The notes: generated from the sequence alone by a model not told the origin. A stretch of 64,000 bases of DNA from Nitrobacter sp. Nb-311A (GCF_000152905.1 NZ_CH672417.1:257585-321584); one strand, 5' to 3'. Shown: positions 9,046 through 18,252, counted from the stretch's first letter. Program-made: numbers and translations.

Positions 9046-9079
9046 AGCGCGCATTTCATTACTAGCGCGCATTTCATTA
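9046..9079. repeat. 16-bp direct repeat
   Basis: AGCGCGCATTTCATTA occurs at 9046-9061 and again at 9064-9079, separated by two bases, in the gap between ndvA and the carboxypeptidase gene. Confidence 0.85.
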
Positions 9080-9080
9080 A

Positions 9081-9169
9081 GAGTGGATACCGGTTCGCCG
9101 CAAGAAAATGCGACCAGACAACAATTTCTAGAGCATGGTCCGATTCAACTTGATCGGATCACGCTCTAG
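9081..9169. repeat. composite intergenic palindromic repeat
   Basis: GAGTGGATACCGGTTCGCCG, then AAGAAAATGCG, then an inverted pair GAGCATGGTCCGATTCAAC / TTGATCGGATCACGCTC. It combines the two main repeat families of the window. An ATG inside it (9135) opens a frame into the next gene but is not a credible start. Confidence 0.75.
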
Positions 9170-9230
9170 CCGGACAACGCTCGAGAAGCAGACCTTCTTG
9201 CAAGGAGGGTCTCAAAGGACCGGAACAACC

Positions 9231-10634
9231 GTGCATTCTTTCATCGTCCCGTTTCGCAAATGTCTGCCGATCTGGATGGTCCTCGCCGGACTGCTGATTG
9301 CGGGCGCGCCATTACGCGCGGCTCATGCCACCGAAGCGCATCTGCTGATCGAAGCGGACACCGGAAAGGTGCTGGAAGCGGAGAATGCCACCTTTCCCTG
9401 GTATCCGGCCTCGATCACCAAGCTCATGACCGCTTACGTCACGCTGACGGCGGTCAAGCACGGACGCATCACGCTCGACACGCTGTTGACGGTATCGCCG
9501 ACCGCCGCTGCGCAGTCGCCTTCGAAGATGGGCTTTCGTCCGGGGACCCGGGTGACCGTCGACAACGCGTTGAAGATGATGCTGGTGAAGTCGGCCAACG
9601 ACATGGCCGTGGTGCTTGCGGAAGGCGTCGGCGGCTCGATCGACGGTTTTTCAGCCGAAATGAACGCCGCCGCGCAACGGCTTGGCATGACGCAGACCAG
9701 CTACGTCAACCCGAACGGCCTGCCCGCCGACGGCCAGATTTCCTCGGCACGCGACATAGCCATTCTCGCGCGCGCGTTCATTCACGATCTGCCTGAGTAC
9801 GAGTATTTCGTGCACATCCCCTCGATACGCTACGGCCGCAGGGTGACTCACAATTTCAACAAGCTGATCGGGCGCTTTCCGGGCGCCGACGGTTTCAAAA
9901 CCGGTTTCATCTGCGCCTCCGGCTACAATCTCGTTGCATCAGCCACGCAGAACGGCAAGCGGCTGATCGCGGTGGTGCTCGGCGCATCGTCGGGCACAAT
10001 GCGCGCTGTACGCGCCGCGCAAATGCTGGAGCGCGGCTTCGCCAACAACACGCTGTCGTGGCTGCGTCCGGCGCTCGGCACTGTCGACAGGCTGGCGCCG
10101 ATCGCGGCCGCGCCCCCCAATCTGCGCGATGAAATGTGCGGACCGAAACGCATGCATCCTGCCAGCGACGAGGATAACGATGTTGTCGCCAACACGTCGG
10201 CGACAAGCGCCGCCGTGATGTCGTTCTTCGCGACCGGCACGCAACCTCCGACGCTGCGTCCGGTGGATATGATCGCCGCCGCTCCGGCGCCCTCGGAGCC
10301 CGTCATTGTCTATACCGGACCTACGCGAACCGGCGCTGCCATCGCCGCAGCGGCAGAAGCCGATGCCGCACGAGATGCTCCGCCAAAGGCCGGCAAGCGC
10401 GGCAAGACCGCCCGCGGCAAACGCGACGGCAACGCCGCGCCGGAAGCCAAAACGAAAGAAAAATCGAAAAAGCGGCTCTCGGTAACCATCGATCCCAAGA
10501 CCACAAAACCCCCGGCCGATGCCAAACCCGCCGCCAGCAAAAAGCATGATGCGAAACGCACCGGTGCCCGGCCGGCGTCCGCTACAGGTTCATCAGCCAA
10601 ACCGAAAACGGCGGAAAGCAAGCCCAAACCGTAA
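9231..10634 (+). CDS. D-alanyl-D-alanine carboxypeptidase (PBP5/6 family) with Lys/Ala-rich tail
   Basis: Periplasmic serine peptidase that trims the terminal D-Ala of peptidoglycan stem peptides. The signal peptide spans IWMVLAGLLIAGAPLRAAHA. Catalytic motifs are SITK (Ser61), SAN (residues 121-123) and KTG (223-225). The peptidase domain ends near residue 285. It is followed by about 180 residues rich in Ala, Pro, Lys and Thr (GKRGKTARGKRDGNAAPEA, KSKKRLSV), probably disordered and positively charged, possibly for wall or DNA contact. GTG 9231 is favoured because it gives a standard signal peptide; the more upstream ATG at 9135 lies in a repeat element. ATG 9276 would cut into the signal peptide. 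Confidence 0.9.
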   Translation: MHSFIVPFRKCLPIWMVLAGLLIAGAPLRAAHATEAHLLIEADTGKVLEAENATFPWYPASITKLMTAYVTLTAVKHGRITLDTLLTVSPTAAAQSPSKMGFRPGTRVTVDNALKMMLVKSANDMAVVLAEGVGGSIDGFSAEMNAAAQRLGMTQTSYVNPNGLPADGQISSARDIAILARAFIHDLPEYEYFVHIPSIRYGRRVTHNFNKLIGRFPGADGFKTGFICASGYNLVASATQNGKRLIAVVLGASSGTMRAVRAAQMLERGFANNTLSWLRPALGTVDRLAPIAAAPPNLRDEMCGPKRMHPASDEDNDVVANTSATSAAVMSFFATGTQPPTLRPVDMIAAAPAPSEPVIVYTGPTRTGAAIAAAAEADAARDAPPKAGKRGKTARGKRDGNAAPEAKTKEKSKKRLSVTIDPKTTKPPADAKPAASKKHDAKRTGARPASATGSSAKPKTAESKPKP

Positions 10635-10766
10635 AACGCCAGCACGGCGAAACCAAACGCGCCGGACGTCATTTTCCGGCAACCGCTTGCCTTGAACGGC
10701 CGCCTTGCCCGATAGTCCCTGAACCGACAATCTCCCTTTTGAAAACAGGGACCACCGGGGCGTCAC

Positions 10767-12449
10767 ATGGATCGCATCTGGCTTAGGCAATATCCTGCGG
10801 GCGTGCCCGCTGACATCGACGCGTCGCAATACGCTTCGTTGATCGAGTTGCTGGAGGAGAGTTTCGCCAGATTCAGCGATCGCAAGGCCTTCATCTGCAT
10901 GGACAAGGCGATCACCTATCGCGAGCTCGACGAGATGTCGCTGGCGTTGGGCGCCTACTTGCAAAACCGGGGATTGAAAGCGGGCGCGCGCGTCGCGCTG
11001 ATGATGCCGAACGTGCTGCAGTACCCAATCTCGACGGTCGCCGTGCTGCGCGCCGGCTATGCCGCCGTCAACGTCAACCCGCTCTACACGCCGCACGAAC
11101 TTGAACATCAACTCAAGGATTCCGGCGCGGAAGCGATCATCGTGCTGGAGAACTTCGCATCGACCGTGCAGCAGGCAATCGGTCGAACCGACGTCAGGCA
11201 CGTCATTGTCGGCAGCATGGGCGACCTGCTCGGCTTCAAGGGCGTGATCGTCAACTTTGTCGTTCGCCACATCAAAAAGATGGTGCCGCCCTCATCGATC
11301 CCCGGCGCCGTCAGGTTCAACGACGCCCTTGCCGCAGGGCGCGGCATGACGTTTGCGCGGCCCGAACTCACGCCTGATGACGCGGCCTTCCTGCAATATA
11401 CCGGCGGCACCACAGGCGTCTCGAAAGGCGCGACGCTGCTCCATCGCAACATTCTCGCCAACATGCTGCAGAATGATGCGTGGCTGCAACCTGCGTTGAA
11501 GAAGCCGCCGAGGGTCGATCAACTCTTCATCGTCTGCGCTTTGCCGCTCTATCATATTTTCGCGCTAACGGCGTGCTTCATGCTCGGGATGCGTGCGGGC
11601 GGCGTCAATCTGCTGATCCCGAACCCGCGCGACATTCCCGGACTGGTCAAGGAATTGAGGAAGTATCAGATCAACATCTTCCCGGCCGTGAACACGCTCT
11701 ACAACGCTCTTGTCAATGCGCCCGGTTTCGACCAGGTCGATTTCTCGAAACTCAAGGTGTCAATCGGCGGCGGCATGGCCGTCCAGAAAATCGTGGCGGA
11801 GAGATGGTTGAAGGCGACAGGATGCGCTTTGCTGGAAGGTTACGGCCTTTCGGAAACCTCGCCGACACTGACCTGCAATCCGGCCGACAGCGACAGGTTC
11901 TCCGGCTCGATCGGGCTTCCCTTACCCTCGACATACCTCTCCATCCGCGACGACGACGGCAAGGAGATTCCACTCGGCGAGGCGGGAGAAATCTGCGCCA
12001 GGGGGCCGCAGGTCATGCCGGGCTACTGGAACAGGCCGGACGAGACCGCAAAGGTGATGACGGCGGATGGATTCTTCCGCACCGGCGATATCGGCGTGAT
12101 GTCGGCGGACGGTTACACCCGGATCGTGGACCGCAAGAAGGACATGATCCTGGTCTCCGGCTTCAATGTCTATCCAAACGAGATCGAGGACGTGATCGCG
12201 GGCCATCCGGGCGTGCTGGAATGCGCCGTGGTCGGCATCAAGGACGAAAGGTCGGGCGAGGCGGTAAAGGCTTTCGTGGTGAGGAAAGATCCGAATCTCA
12301 CATCCGAAGAGATCATCAAGTATGCACGCACGGAATTGACGAGCTACAAGGTGCCCAGACACGTTGAATTTCGCGATTCGCTACCGAAAACCAATGTCGG
12401 CAAGATTCTCCGTCGCGAACTGCGCGAGAAGCCGAAGGCGGCAGCGTAG
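10767..12449 (+). CDS. fadD: long-chain fatty-acid-CoA ligase
   Basis: AMP-forming acyl-CoA synthetase of 560 residues that activates fatty acids for beta-oxidation or lipid synthesis. AMP-binding motif YTGGTTGVSKGATLLH near residue 210; later LLEGYGLSETSPTLTCNP, the hinge GFNVYPNEIEDVI, and the catalytic Lys region KTNVGKILRRELRE at the C-terminus. Length and order match FadD. It stands alone, 130 bases downstream of the carboxypeptidase gene. Confidence 0.93.
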   Translation: MDRIWLRQYPAGVPADIDASQYASLIELLEESFARFSDRKAFICMDKAITYRELDEMSLALGAYLQNRGLKAGARVALMMPNVLQYPISTVAVLRAGYAAVNVNPLYTPHELEHQLKDSGAEAIIVLENFASTVQQAIGRTDVRHVIVGSMGDLLGFKGVIVNFVVRHIKKMVPPSSIPGAVRFNDALAAGRGMTFARPELTPDDAAFLQYTGGTTGVSKGATLLHRNILANMLQNDAWLQPALKKPPRVDQLFIVCALPLYHIFALTACFMLGMRAGGVNLLIPNPRDIPGLVKELRKYQINIFPAVNTLYNALVNAPGFDQVDFSKLKVSIGGGMAVQKIVAERWLKATGCALLEGYGLSETSPTLTCNPADSDRFSGSIGLPLPSTYLSIRDDDGKEIPLGEAGEICARGPQVMPGYWNRPDETAKVMTADGFFRTGDIGVMSADGYTRIVDRKKDMILVSGFNVYPNEIEDVIAGHPGVLECAVVGIKDERSGEAVKAFVVRKDPNLTSEEIIKYARTELTSYKVPRHVEFRDSLPKTNVGKILRRELREKPKAAA

Positions 12450-12492
12450 GTTCACTCCTCCTGAAGTCTCAGCAGAATCCCCGCTTGATCAT

Positions 12493-12541
12493 GAGCATGA
12501 TCTTTTCCGAAAATCGGTTTCCACTTTTCGGGATCATGCTC
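12493..12541. repeat. intergenic palindromic repeat, GAGCATGATC family
   Basis: Begins GAGCATGATCTTTTCCGAAA and ends CACTTTTCGGGATCATGCTC; the two ends are inverted copies. One of at least four near-identical copies in the window, located between fadD and the peroxiredoxin gene. Confidence 0.9.
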
Positions 12542-12682
12542 CGGCTCTCTTTTTGCCGCGTTCCGCTTCGCTGGGAATCGCCTTGATGACAGTACGGTGA
12601 ACCGGCCACGGTTGCCGTTTCGCTGCCGTGGAATATTGTATGTCCACCTTTCCACACGCTGCCATTCCTCGGAGATCTGACG

Positions 12683-13168
12683 ATGACCATCAAAGTTGGC
12701 GACCGCCTGCCCGACGCGACATTCCGCATCATGACGGAAGACGGCGTTCAGACCAAAAACACCAACGACATCTTCAAGGACCGGAAGGTGGCGCTGTTCG
12801 CGGTGCCCGGCGCCTATACCGGCACCTGTCACAAGCAGCATCTTCCGAGCATTTTTGCCAGCGCTCGCGCCATCAAGGACAAGGGAGTGAACGAGATCGC
12901 CATCGTCTCGGTCAACGACGTGTTCGTTCTGAACGCCTGGAAGCGGGATACCGACCAGCGCAACGAGGCCACGTTTCTTGCCGACGGCAACGCCGATTTC
13001 GCCAAGGCGCTCGACATGACATTCGACGGCTCCGAGAAAGGGCTCGGCATCCGCTCAAAACGCTATTCCATGCTGGTCGAGGACGGTGTGGTGAAGAAAC
13101 TGAACGTCGAGGACTCGCCCGGCAAGGTCGAGGTCTCCGGCGGCGACACGCTGCTGGGGCAGCTTTGA
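12683..13168 (+). CDS. Prx5-type peroxiredoxin
   Basis: Thiol peroxidase of 161 residues that reduces hydroperoxides. Peroxidatic Cys49 lies in VPGAYTGTCHKQHLP, the hallmark of the Prx5/AhpE-like group. Other family marks are IAIVSVNDVFVLNAWKRD and RYSMLVEDGVVKKLNVE. A GGAG ribosome site precedes the ATG. No dedicated reductase gene lies next to it; glutathione or glutaredoxin is the usual donor in this group. Confidence 0.93.
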   Translation: MTIKVGDRLPDATFRIMTEDGVQTKNTNDIFKDRKVALFAVPGAYTGTCHKQHLPSIFASARAIKDKGVNEIAIVSVNDVFVLNAWKRDTDQRNEATFLADGNADFAKALDMTFDGSEKGLGIRSKRYSMLVEDGVVKKLNVEDSPGKVEVSGGDTLLGQL

Positions 13169-13201
13169 GAAAGAATTTCACGGAGCGTGATGACCTTCTT
13201 C

Positions 13202-13297
13202 TTCCCTCTCCCCTTGCGGGAGAGGGTGCCTGAGATGCGGAGCATCGAAGGCGGGTGAGGGCGCGCGTGCGTCCTCATCCGTACCCCTCACCCGGCT
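13202..13297. repeat. CTCTCCCC-type intergenic inverted repeat
   Basis: CCCTCTCCCCTTGCGGGAGA followed by GGCGGGTGAGGGCGCG and CCCCTCACCCGGC. Nested inverted repeats of the kind seen also at 15463, 60712 and 61525. Confidence 0.75.
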
Positions 13298-13441
13298 AGC
13301 CGTCGAATCCGGTAAGGTTTCTGTCTCCGCCGCTGCGGTTATCGCAAATCGGATCAAGCGGAAAGTTTGCCGTTTGTTTCCAAAGAGCAGGCTGCGAAGC
13401 AGCTGAACATGTCGGATCGCAGCATCCGACTGGGTCATCAG
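13296..13441 (+). pseudogene. fragments of a ParB/phage-like DNA-binding protein gene, in permuted order
   Basis: Bases 13296-13349 encode LAVESGKVSVSAAAVIAN, and bases 13373-13441 in another frame encode FVSKEQAAKQLNMSDRSIRL. Both peptides match my memory of a phage/plasmid protein type in which a SKxQAAxxLNVSxRS helix-turn-helix precedes an AVExGxVSVSAAA segment. Here the order is reversed and the frames differ, so this is debris. It abuts the broken end of the PhoX gene. Confidence 0.55.
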
Positions 13442-14643
13442 AGCTTAGTGGCCATGAATCCTATGCTGGTGATGGTGGTGGTAGTCGCGCTGACGAATTT
13501 GTAGATGAACTGGAACTTGGCATCGTCACCAGAATAACAAACCAGCGGCCTGCCTTCGGTCGGCGGCGCGAACACCACGCCCTCATGTGCAAAGCGTCCG
13601 AGCGCGGTGCGCTTGACCGGTACCGCATCGGGCTGGAAGGGATCGATCTCCACCATCCAACCGAAAGCGTTTGGCTCGTTGCGATAGTCCTCGGTCGGGC
13701 TCGGCGCTTTGCGTGAGGCATCGAAGCGAACGAACGCATCGTCGCCGTTGTCGGCCAATTCCCAATGGTAGCGTGTCTTGCCGCGCGGAACCCGATACTG
13801 GCTGTGCTCCCGCGGCTGATCCGGCTTGCCGTCCTTGCTGTCGTCGTTACGAAAATACAGCGCCCAGTTCTCCTCTGCGGCAAGATAGGTATTCCACGGT
13901 GTCGCGCCCGACGCACAGTTGCTCAGCGTACCGCGGACGCTGGTGCCGTCCGGGCTGTATTTCGTTTTGACGAAATCGCTGCCGCGCGCCGGTCCAGCCA
14001 GTTCCATCGGTGTCAACGCGGTGATGCGGCGGTTACGAGGATCGGCAACCGCCGCCCATCCGCCATCAGCCTCGCGATGAATCCGAACGACGCTGACGCC
14101 GTGCGCATTCATTTCCTTGAGCACGTCGTCAGCCGGTCGGCGGCCATCGATAAGATAAGCGTCATCGACGCCGAGCCTGAGACCTGAGGCAGAGGCCTGC
14201 ATCAACCGCGGCTCGACATATTCGTGGTTGACGACAAGCAGCCCGTCATCAGAACTGCCGTCAATCGCAAAGAAGTGCATCCCATCATGATGACTACCGA
14301 TCTGCATCGCCTGATCCTCGCCACTGTTGTTGATGGTGAAGGCAGGCATCCTGCCCAGGATCGGCTCGCCCCATGGCAGCAGGACCTGAACGCGGTATCC
14401 TTCGGGGACAGCCACGCAATCGGCACGGCTGACCGGGACTGGTTTGAAATCGAGACGGTTGCCAGCTCTTCCACCAGACGGCCGGACGAACAGCGCGACG
14501 AGCGCGCTAGCGAGCCCGCCAACGAGCACGTCGCGACGCTTCAGGCGCCGCGTGACAAGATCGCCAAAACGCGGGTTTCCGGTCTCAAGGCAGGGTGGCT
14601 CATCGCAGCCGTCGCCGGGAATAATCTCGATGGCCTGGCTCAT
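13438..14643 (-). pseudogene. phoX: PhoX-type alkaline phosphatase, C-terminally truncated
   Basis: Starts MSQAIEIIPGDGCDEPP and carries a twin-arginine-like export signal (LKRRDVLVGGLASALVALF). Typical PhoX/DUF839 sequence follows: NHEYVEPRLM, TLSNCASGATPWNTYLAAEE and EGVVFAPPTEGRPLVCYSGD. PhoX hydrolyses phosphate esters in the periplasm. Family members are about 600-700 residues; this one ends after 401, immediately after YKFVS, with an odd TTTTITSIGFMATKL tail that is not PhoX-like. The C-terminal third, including part of the metal site, is missing, so the gene is very likely inactive. ATG 14643 is the likely start; the frame is open to GTG 14706. Confidence 0.8.
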
Positions 14644-14730
14644 CTCGGGACTCACAAGAAGGGAAGGTCCCAAATTTTTACCGCCGCTCTGTGACAGTTC
14701 GTTCACTTCGGAGACGGGGCCGACTCCAGA

Positions 14731-14883
14731 TCAATGACCTCCAGCATAAATTTGATAAAAGGTGACGATAATCTCGACCGCGATCAACACGACGATAATA
14801 AGCTCAAGGTGCAGCGACCGGCGCGTATCGATAATATCAGCGAGAGTGTTGGCTGTTTCGGCTACTACAGCGAGCTTCCGGCA
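14731..14883 (-). pseudogene. C-terminal fragment of an RMD1/DUF155-like membrane protein
   Basis: The last 50 residues, RKLAVVAETANTLADIIDTR then RSLHLELIIVVLIAVEIIVT FYQ, form an amphipathic helix followed by one membrane helix and a short tail. This is the typical end of RMD1/YagE (DUF155) proteins, as I recall it. The N-terminal 200 or more residues are gone: upstream the sequence switches to a recombinase fragment. The residues just before the junction come from reading the recombinase in the wrong frame. Confidence 0.55.
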
Positions 14884-15310
14884 CGCTCGGATGGAAGCCG
14901 CCAGATTCGGGTATTCAAATTTATCTCGTCCCAAGTGCAGCGGGCCACCTCCTCACGTCTTTGACCGGTGAGCTCCAACATTTCGACGATGTCGCCATAA
15001 GGTCCACCGAGCTGGCGGGCAGCGAGAATGATTCGACGGAGTTCGTCGTCGCTCAAGACGTGATCCCGCGTGATTTGCTTTGCCGGCAGAGGCACTCCAT
15101 CGGCCGGCAAGCGATCCAGCACCGCGCGGCCTACACACCAACGAAAGAACGTTTTGGTCGACTTCGCTTTGTTGGCAGCAATCGGTGCCCCACGTTGAGA
15201 GGGGTCACCTTGATGCCGAAACCTGGGCAACCGGCGTCCCAATACACGATATCCTTGGAAGGTGTTGGCAGCGCGTCAATCGCAGTCTTGGTCAGCTTCA
15301 TTTGCGGCAT
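14884..15310 (-). pseudogene. tyrosine recombinase (phage-type integrase), internally deleted and truncated
   Basis: The 5' end at 15310 encodes MPQMKLTKTAIDALPTPS then KDIVYWDAGCPGFGIKVTP, the classic N-terminal domain of P4-type integrases. Then the frame changes and more than 100 residues are missing. Reading resumes with STKTFFRWCVGRAVLDRLPA and HVLSDDELRRIILAARQLGG, reaching LTGQRREEVARCTWDEINL, which includes the first catalytic Arg region. The rest of the catalytic domain (His-x-x-Arg and Tyr) is lost at the junction with the RMD1-like fragment. It cannot be active. It marks a former integrative element or its scar. Confidence 0.8.
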
Positions 15311-15326
15311 TTGAATCCCCGACCCA

Positions 15327-15359
15327 CGGTGCTACCTCAAACCCAAATAGGTAGCACCG
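15327..15359. repeat. 11-bp perfect inverted repeat upstream of the integrase remnant
   Basis: CGGTGCTACCT at 15327-15337 and AGGTAGCACCG at 15349-15359 with 11 bases between them. It lies 17 bases upstream of the integrase start codon, where a promoter, operator or recombinase binding site would be expected. Confidence 0.75.
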
Positions 15360-15462
15360 CACGGATAATGATGGGTTCAAACGTGACCTTCCGTCGTCAT
15401 TGACGCAAGCAATATCAACGCGCTATCCACTCCAAGGAACAAACGTCCATCCGCAGCAATCC

Positions 15463-15492
15463 CTCTCCCGAGAACGCAAGGGGAGAGGGAAG
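15463..15492. repeat. CTCTCCC-type inverted repeat downstream of rnhA
   Basis: CCCTCTCCCGAGAACGCAAG followed by GGGAGAGGG. On the minus strand it lies just after the rnhA stop codon and could serve as a transcript end, though no T-run follows. Confidence 0.55.
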
Positions 15493-15494
15493 AA

Positions 15495-15950
15495 TTACTT
15501 CAACCTCGCTATCGCCACGCCTTCGCGCGCGAGTTGATCGGCGCGCTCGTTCTCGCTGTGGCCGTCGTGACCCTTGATCCAATGCCAGCGCACCTGATGC
15601 GGCTGCAGGGCTGCGTCGAGCCGCTGCCAGAGGTCGGCGTTCTTCACCGGCTTTTTGTCGGCGGTGCGCCAGCCGTTGCGCTTCCAGTTGTGAATCCAGC
15701 TCATGATGCCCTGCCGCACATACTGGCTGTCGGTGGTGAGGTCGACCAGCGCCGGGCGCTTCAGCGCCTCCAGCGCCGAGATCGCCGCCAGCAGTTCCAT
15801 CCGGTTGTTGGTGGTGTGCGGCTCGCCGCCCTTCAATTCCTTCTCGATGTCACCGAACCGCAGGATCGCGCCCCAGCCGCCGGGACCCGGATTGCCCGAG
15901 CAGGCGCCATCGGTGAAAATCGTGACATGCGGAAGCGCGGGCGAATTCAC
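15495..15950 (-). CDS. rnhA: ribonuclease HI
   Basis: Degrades RNA in RNA-DNA hybrids. 151 residues with the family motif [20 protein letters not shown] holding the first catalytic Asp, the Glu in [13 protein letters not shown], Asp in [11 protein letters not shown], and [18 protein letters not shown] near the C-terminus. The GTG start at 15950 overlaps the thrB stop by four bases (GTGA), so it is co-translated with thrB. A longer open frame upstream is only the shadow of thrB. Confidence 0.95.
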   Translation of the reverse strand: MNSPALPHVTIFTDGACSGNPGPGGWGAILRFGDIEKELKGGEPHTTNNRMELLAAISALEALKRPALVDLTTDSQYVRQGIMSWIHNWKRNGWRTADKKPVKNADLWQRLDAALQPHQVRWHWIKGHDGHSENERADQLAREGVAIARLK

Positions 15951-16927
15951 GCCACCAGCCCCGAGAGCGCGACGCCGTAATCGCGGACGCTGCCGACACG
16001 CTGCTGGAATCGCAGCTTGCGGACGTATTCGAGCGGGTCTTTCGGCTTCACCAGCGCGCCAGCGGGCACGTTGAGAAAATCGACCAGCCGCGTCAGCAGG
16101 AACCGCATCGCCGCGCCCCGCGCGAGCAATGGCAACGCTTCCCGTTCGGCCTCCGACAACGCACGCTCGCGATGATAGGCGGCAAGCAGCGCCCGCGCCT
16201 TGGTGACGTTGAAGGAATGATCCGGCTCGAAACACCATGCGTTGAGGCAGATCGCGACGTCATAGGCGAAGAAATCATGACACGCGAAATAGAAATCGAT
16301 CAGCCCCGAGAGCCTGTCGCCGAGAAACAGCACGTTATCAGGAAACAGGTCGGCATGGATCACCCCGCCAGGCAGCTCTTGCGGCCAGCGCGCCTCAAGG
16401 TGGTCGAGTTCAGCCCTGAGAAAATCGTGCAAACCCGGCTGCACGATATCGGCGCAGGCTCCGGCCTGTTCGAACAGTGGCCGCCAACTCGGCAGCGACA
16501 GCGCGTTGGCGCGGCTCATGGGAAAATCGCGGCCTGCGAGATGCAGTTTCGCCAGCGCTGCACCGACTGCGGCGCAATGAGCGACGTTCGGCTTCCGTGG
16601 CCACACGCCCTCGAGAAAATCGATGATGGCGGCCGGACGCCCCGCGAGGCGGCCGAGCGTTTCGCCGCCGCGCGTCTTGACCGGCTGCGGACATACGATG
16701 CCATGGGTCGCAAGGTGCCCCATCAAGCCGAGAAAGAACGGCAGATCGTCGATGGCGACGCGCTTTTCATAGAGCGTCAGGAAAAACGATCCGGAGGTGG
16801 TGTGCAGCAGATAATTGGAGTTCTCGACGCCCTCGGCGATGCCCTTGTAGGACAGCACATCGCCGATATCGTAGGCTTTCAGAAAATCCGCAAGCTCCTC
16901 GGTGGCGACGTCAGTGTAGACCGCCAT
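15947..16927 (-). CDS. thrB: homoserine kinase (ThrB, aminoglycoside-phosphotransferase fold)
   Basis: Phosphorylates homoserine in threonine synthesis. 326 residues with the APH-type kinase core: [39 protein letters not shown] (catalytic loop HxDLxxDN) and [20 protein letters not shown] (metal-binding DFxF). This is the ThrB type of alphaproteobacteria, not the GHMP type. It lies between ispH and rnhA on the same strand; a repeat element separates it from ispH. Confidence 0.95.
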   Translation of the reverse strand: MAVYTDVATEELADFLKAYDIGDVLSYKGIAEGVENSNYLLHTTSGSFFLTLYEKRVAIDDLPFFLGLMGHLATHGIVCPQPVKTRGGETLGRLAGRPAAIIDFLEGVWPRKPNVAHCAAVGAALAKLHLAGRDFPMSRANALSLPSWRPLFEQAGACADIVQPGLHDFLRAELDHLEARWPQELPGGVIHADLFPDNVLFLGDRLSGLIDFYFACHDFFAYDVAICLNAWCFEPDHSFNVTKARALLAAYHRERALSEAEREALPLLARGAAMRFLLTRLVDFLNVPAGALVKPKDPLEYVRKLRFQQRVGSVRDYGVALSGLVA

Positions 16928-16956
16928 CTCATATCCTCATTCGGGTCTTGCAGTGC

Positions 16957-17061
16957 TATAGCGTTTTCGAGCGAAGTGGAATCCGGCTCGCGTATAGAAA
17001 ACGCGTCAAAACAACAATCCAGAGCTTCGCTTCCGATTCAATCAGAAGCGAAAGTGCTCTA
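16957..17061. repeat. intergenic repeat, GCGTTTTCGAGCGAAGTGG family
   Basis: Starts TATAGCGTTTTCGAGCGAAG and ends AGAAGCGAAAGTGCTCTA, with AAAACGCGTCAAAACAAC in the middle. It fills almost the whole ispH-thrB gap. Inverted AAAACGC/GCGTTTT and GCTTC/GAAGC arms could fold in RNA. Confidence 0.85.
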
Positions 17062-18021
17062 GGCGGCGTCGGGCCGCAGCGAGCGGGGCAGCGGGAAAAA
17101 CTCGTTTTCTTCCGCGGCCGAGACCGTCTCCACCTCAAGCTCATAGCGCGCGGCGAATGCGTCCATGATTTCCTCGACGATGACTTCGGGCGCCGACGCG
17201 CCTGCGGTGATCCCAAGGCTTGTGATCCCCTCGAACATGCTCCAGTCGAGATCGCTGGCGCGCTGCGCAAGCACGGATACCTTGCACCCCTCGCGCTCGG
17301 CAACCTCGCGCAGCCGCTGCGAGTTGGAGGAGTTCGGCGCGCCGACCACGATCAGCGCGTCGACCACCGGCGCCACTTTCTTGACGGCCAGTTGGCGATT
17401 GGTGGTGGCGTAACAGATGTCTTCCTTGTGCGGCCCATGGATATTGGGAAAGCGCTGTTTCAGCACGGCGACGATCTCGGCCGTGTCGTCGATGGACAGC
17501 GTGGTCTGGGTCACGAAAGCAAGGTTATCGACATCTTTCGGCGTGAATTTTTCGGCGTCCTCGGCAGTTTCGATCAGGGTCACCGCACCCGCCGGCAACT
17601 GTCCCACGGTGCCGACGACTTCCGGATGATGGGAATGCCCGATCAGCAGAATCTCGTGGCCGCGCTTGAAATGGATCGCCGCCTCACGGTGAACCTTGGT
17701 CACGAGAGGACAGGTGGCATCGAGCGAAAAGAAATTGCGCCGCTGAGCATCCGCGGGAACCGATTTCGGCACGCCATGGGCGGAAAAAACCACGGGCGCC
17801 GTGGTGTCATCGGGAATTTCCGCCAGTTCCTCGACGAAAATCGCTCCCTTGGCGCGAAGACTGTCCACGACATAGCGATTATGGACAATTTCGTGCCGCA
17901 CATAGACCGGCGCGCCGTACAGCGTCAGCGCACGTTCCACGGTATCGATCGCCCTGACGACCCCGGCGCAGAAGCCGCGGGGCGAACAAAGCACGATTTT
18001 AAGTTTTGGCTTAGCATTCAT
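17059..18021 (-). CDS. ispH: 4-hydroxy-3-methylbut-2-enyl diphosphate reductase
   Basis: Last enzyme of the MEP isoprenoid pathway, forming IPP and DMAPP with a [4Fe-4S] cluster. 320 residues. The three cluster cysteines lie in [26 protein letters not shown] and [10 protein letters not shown]. HxxH-type motifs [11 protein letters not shown] and the catalytic Glu region are present; PNSSNSQRL and [14 protein letters not shown] follow. ATG 18021 ([16 protein letters not shown]) is the likely start. Confidence 0.96.
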   Translation of the reverse strand: MNAKPKLKIVLCSPRGFCAGVVRAIDTVERALTLYGAPVYVRHEIVHNRYVVDSLRAKGAIFVEELAEIPDDTTAPVVFSAHGVPKSVPADAQRRNFFSLDATCPLVTKVHREAAIHFKRGHEILLIGHSHHPEVVGTVGQLPAGAVTLIETAEDAEKFTPKDVDNLAFVTQTTLSIDDTAEIVAVLKQRFPNIHGPHKEDICYATTNRQLAVKKVAPVVDALIVVGAPNSSNSQRLREVAEREGCKVSVLAQRASDLDWSMFEGITSLGITAGASAPEVIVEEIMDAFAARYELEVETVSAAEENEFFPLPRSLRPDAA

Positions 18022-18252
18022 GAGGCGATCCGGGACCGAATCACCCCACACCGGCAGGGCGGGAACGGCCAATATCTGATGGTGACTTTGGACGGCTTTC
18101 GGGCGCTGTCAAGGCAGCTTCCGCAAGCCAAGGATCGGCAGAGCCATTGCGCAGCCGACCTCCGGCAGCATATATAGACTCCAATTCCCGTCATCGTCGA
18201 TGACCAAAAGGCTTTGCCCTGAGGGGTGGGCAAAGCGCAAAGGAGATTTGCC

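Noticed and set aside
15534-17062. Long plus-strand frames opposite rnhA and thrB
   Set aside because: Shadow frames caused by high G+C at third positions; catalytic motifs are all on the minus strand.
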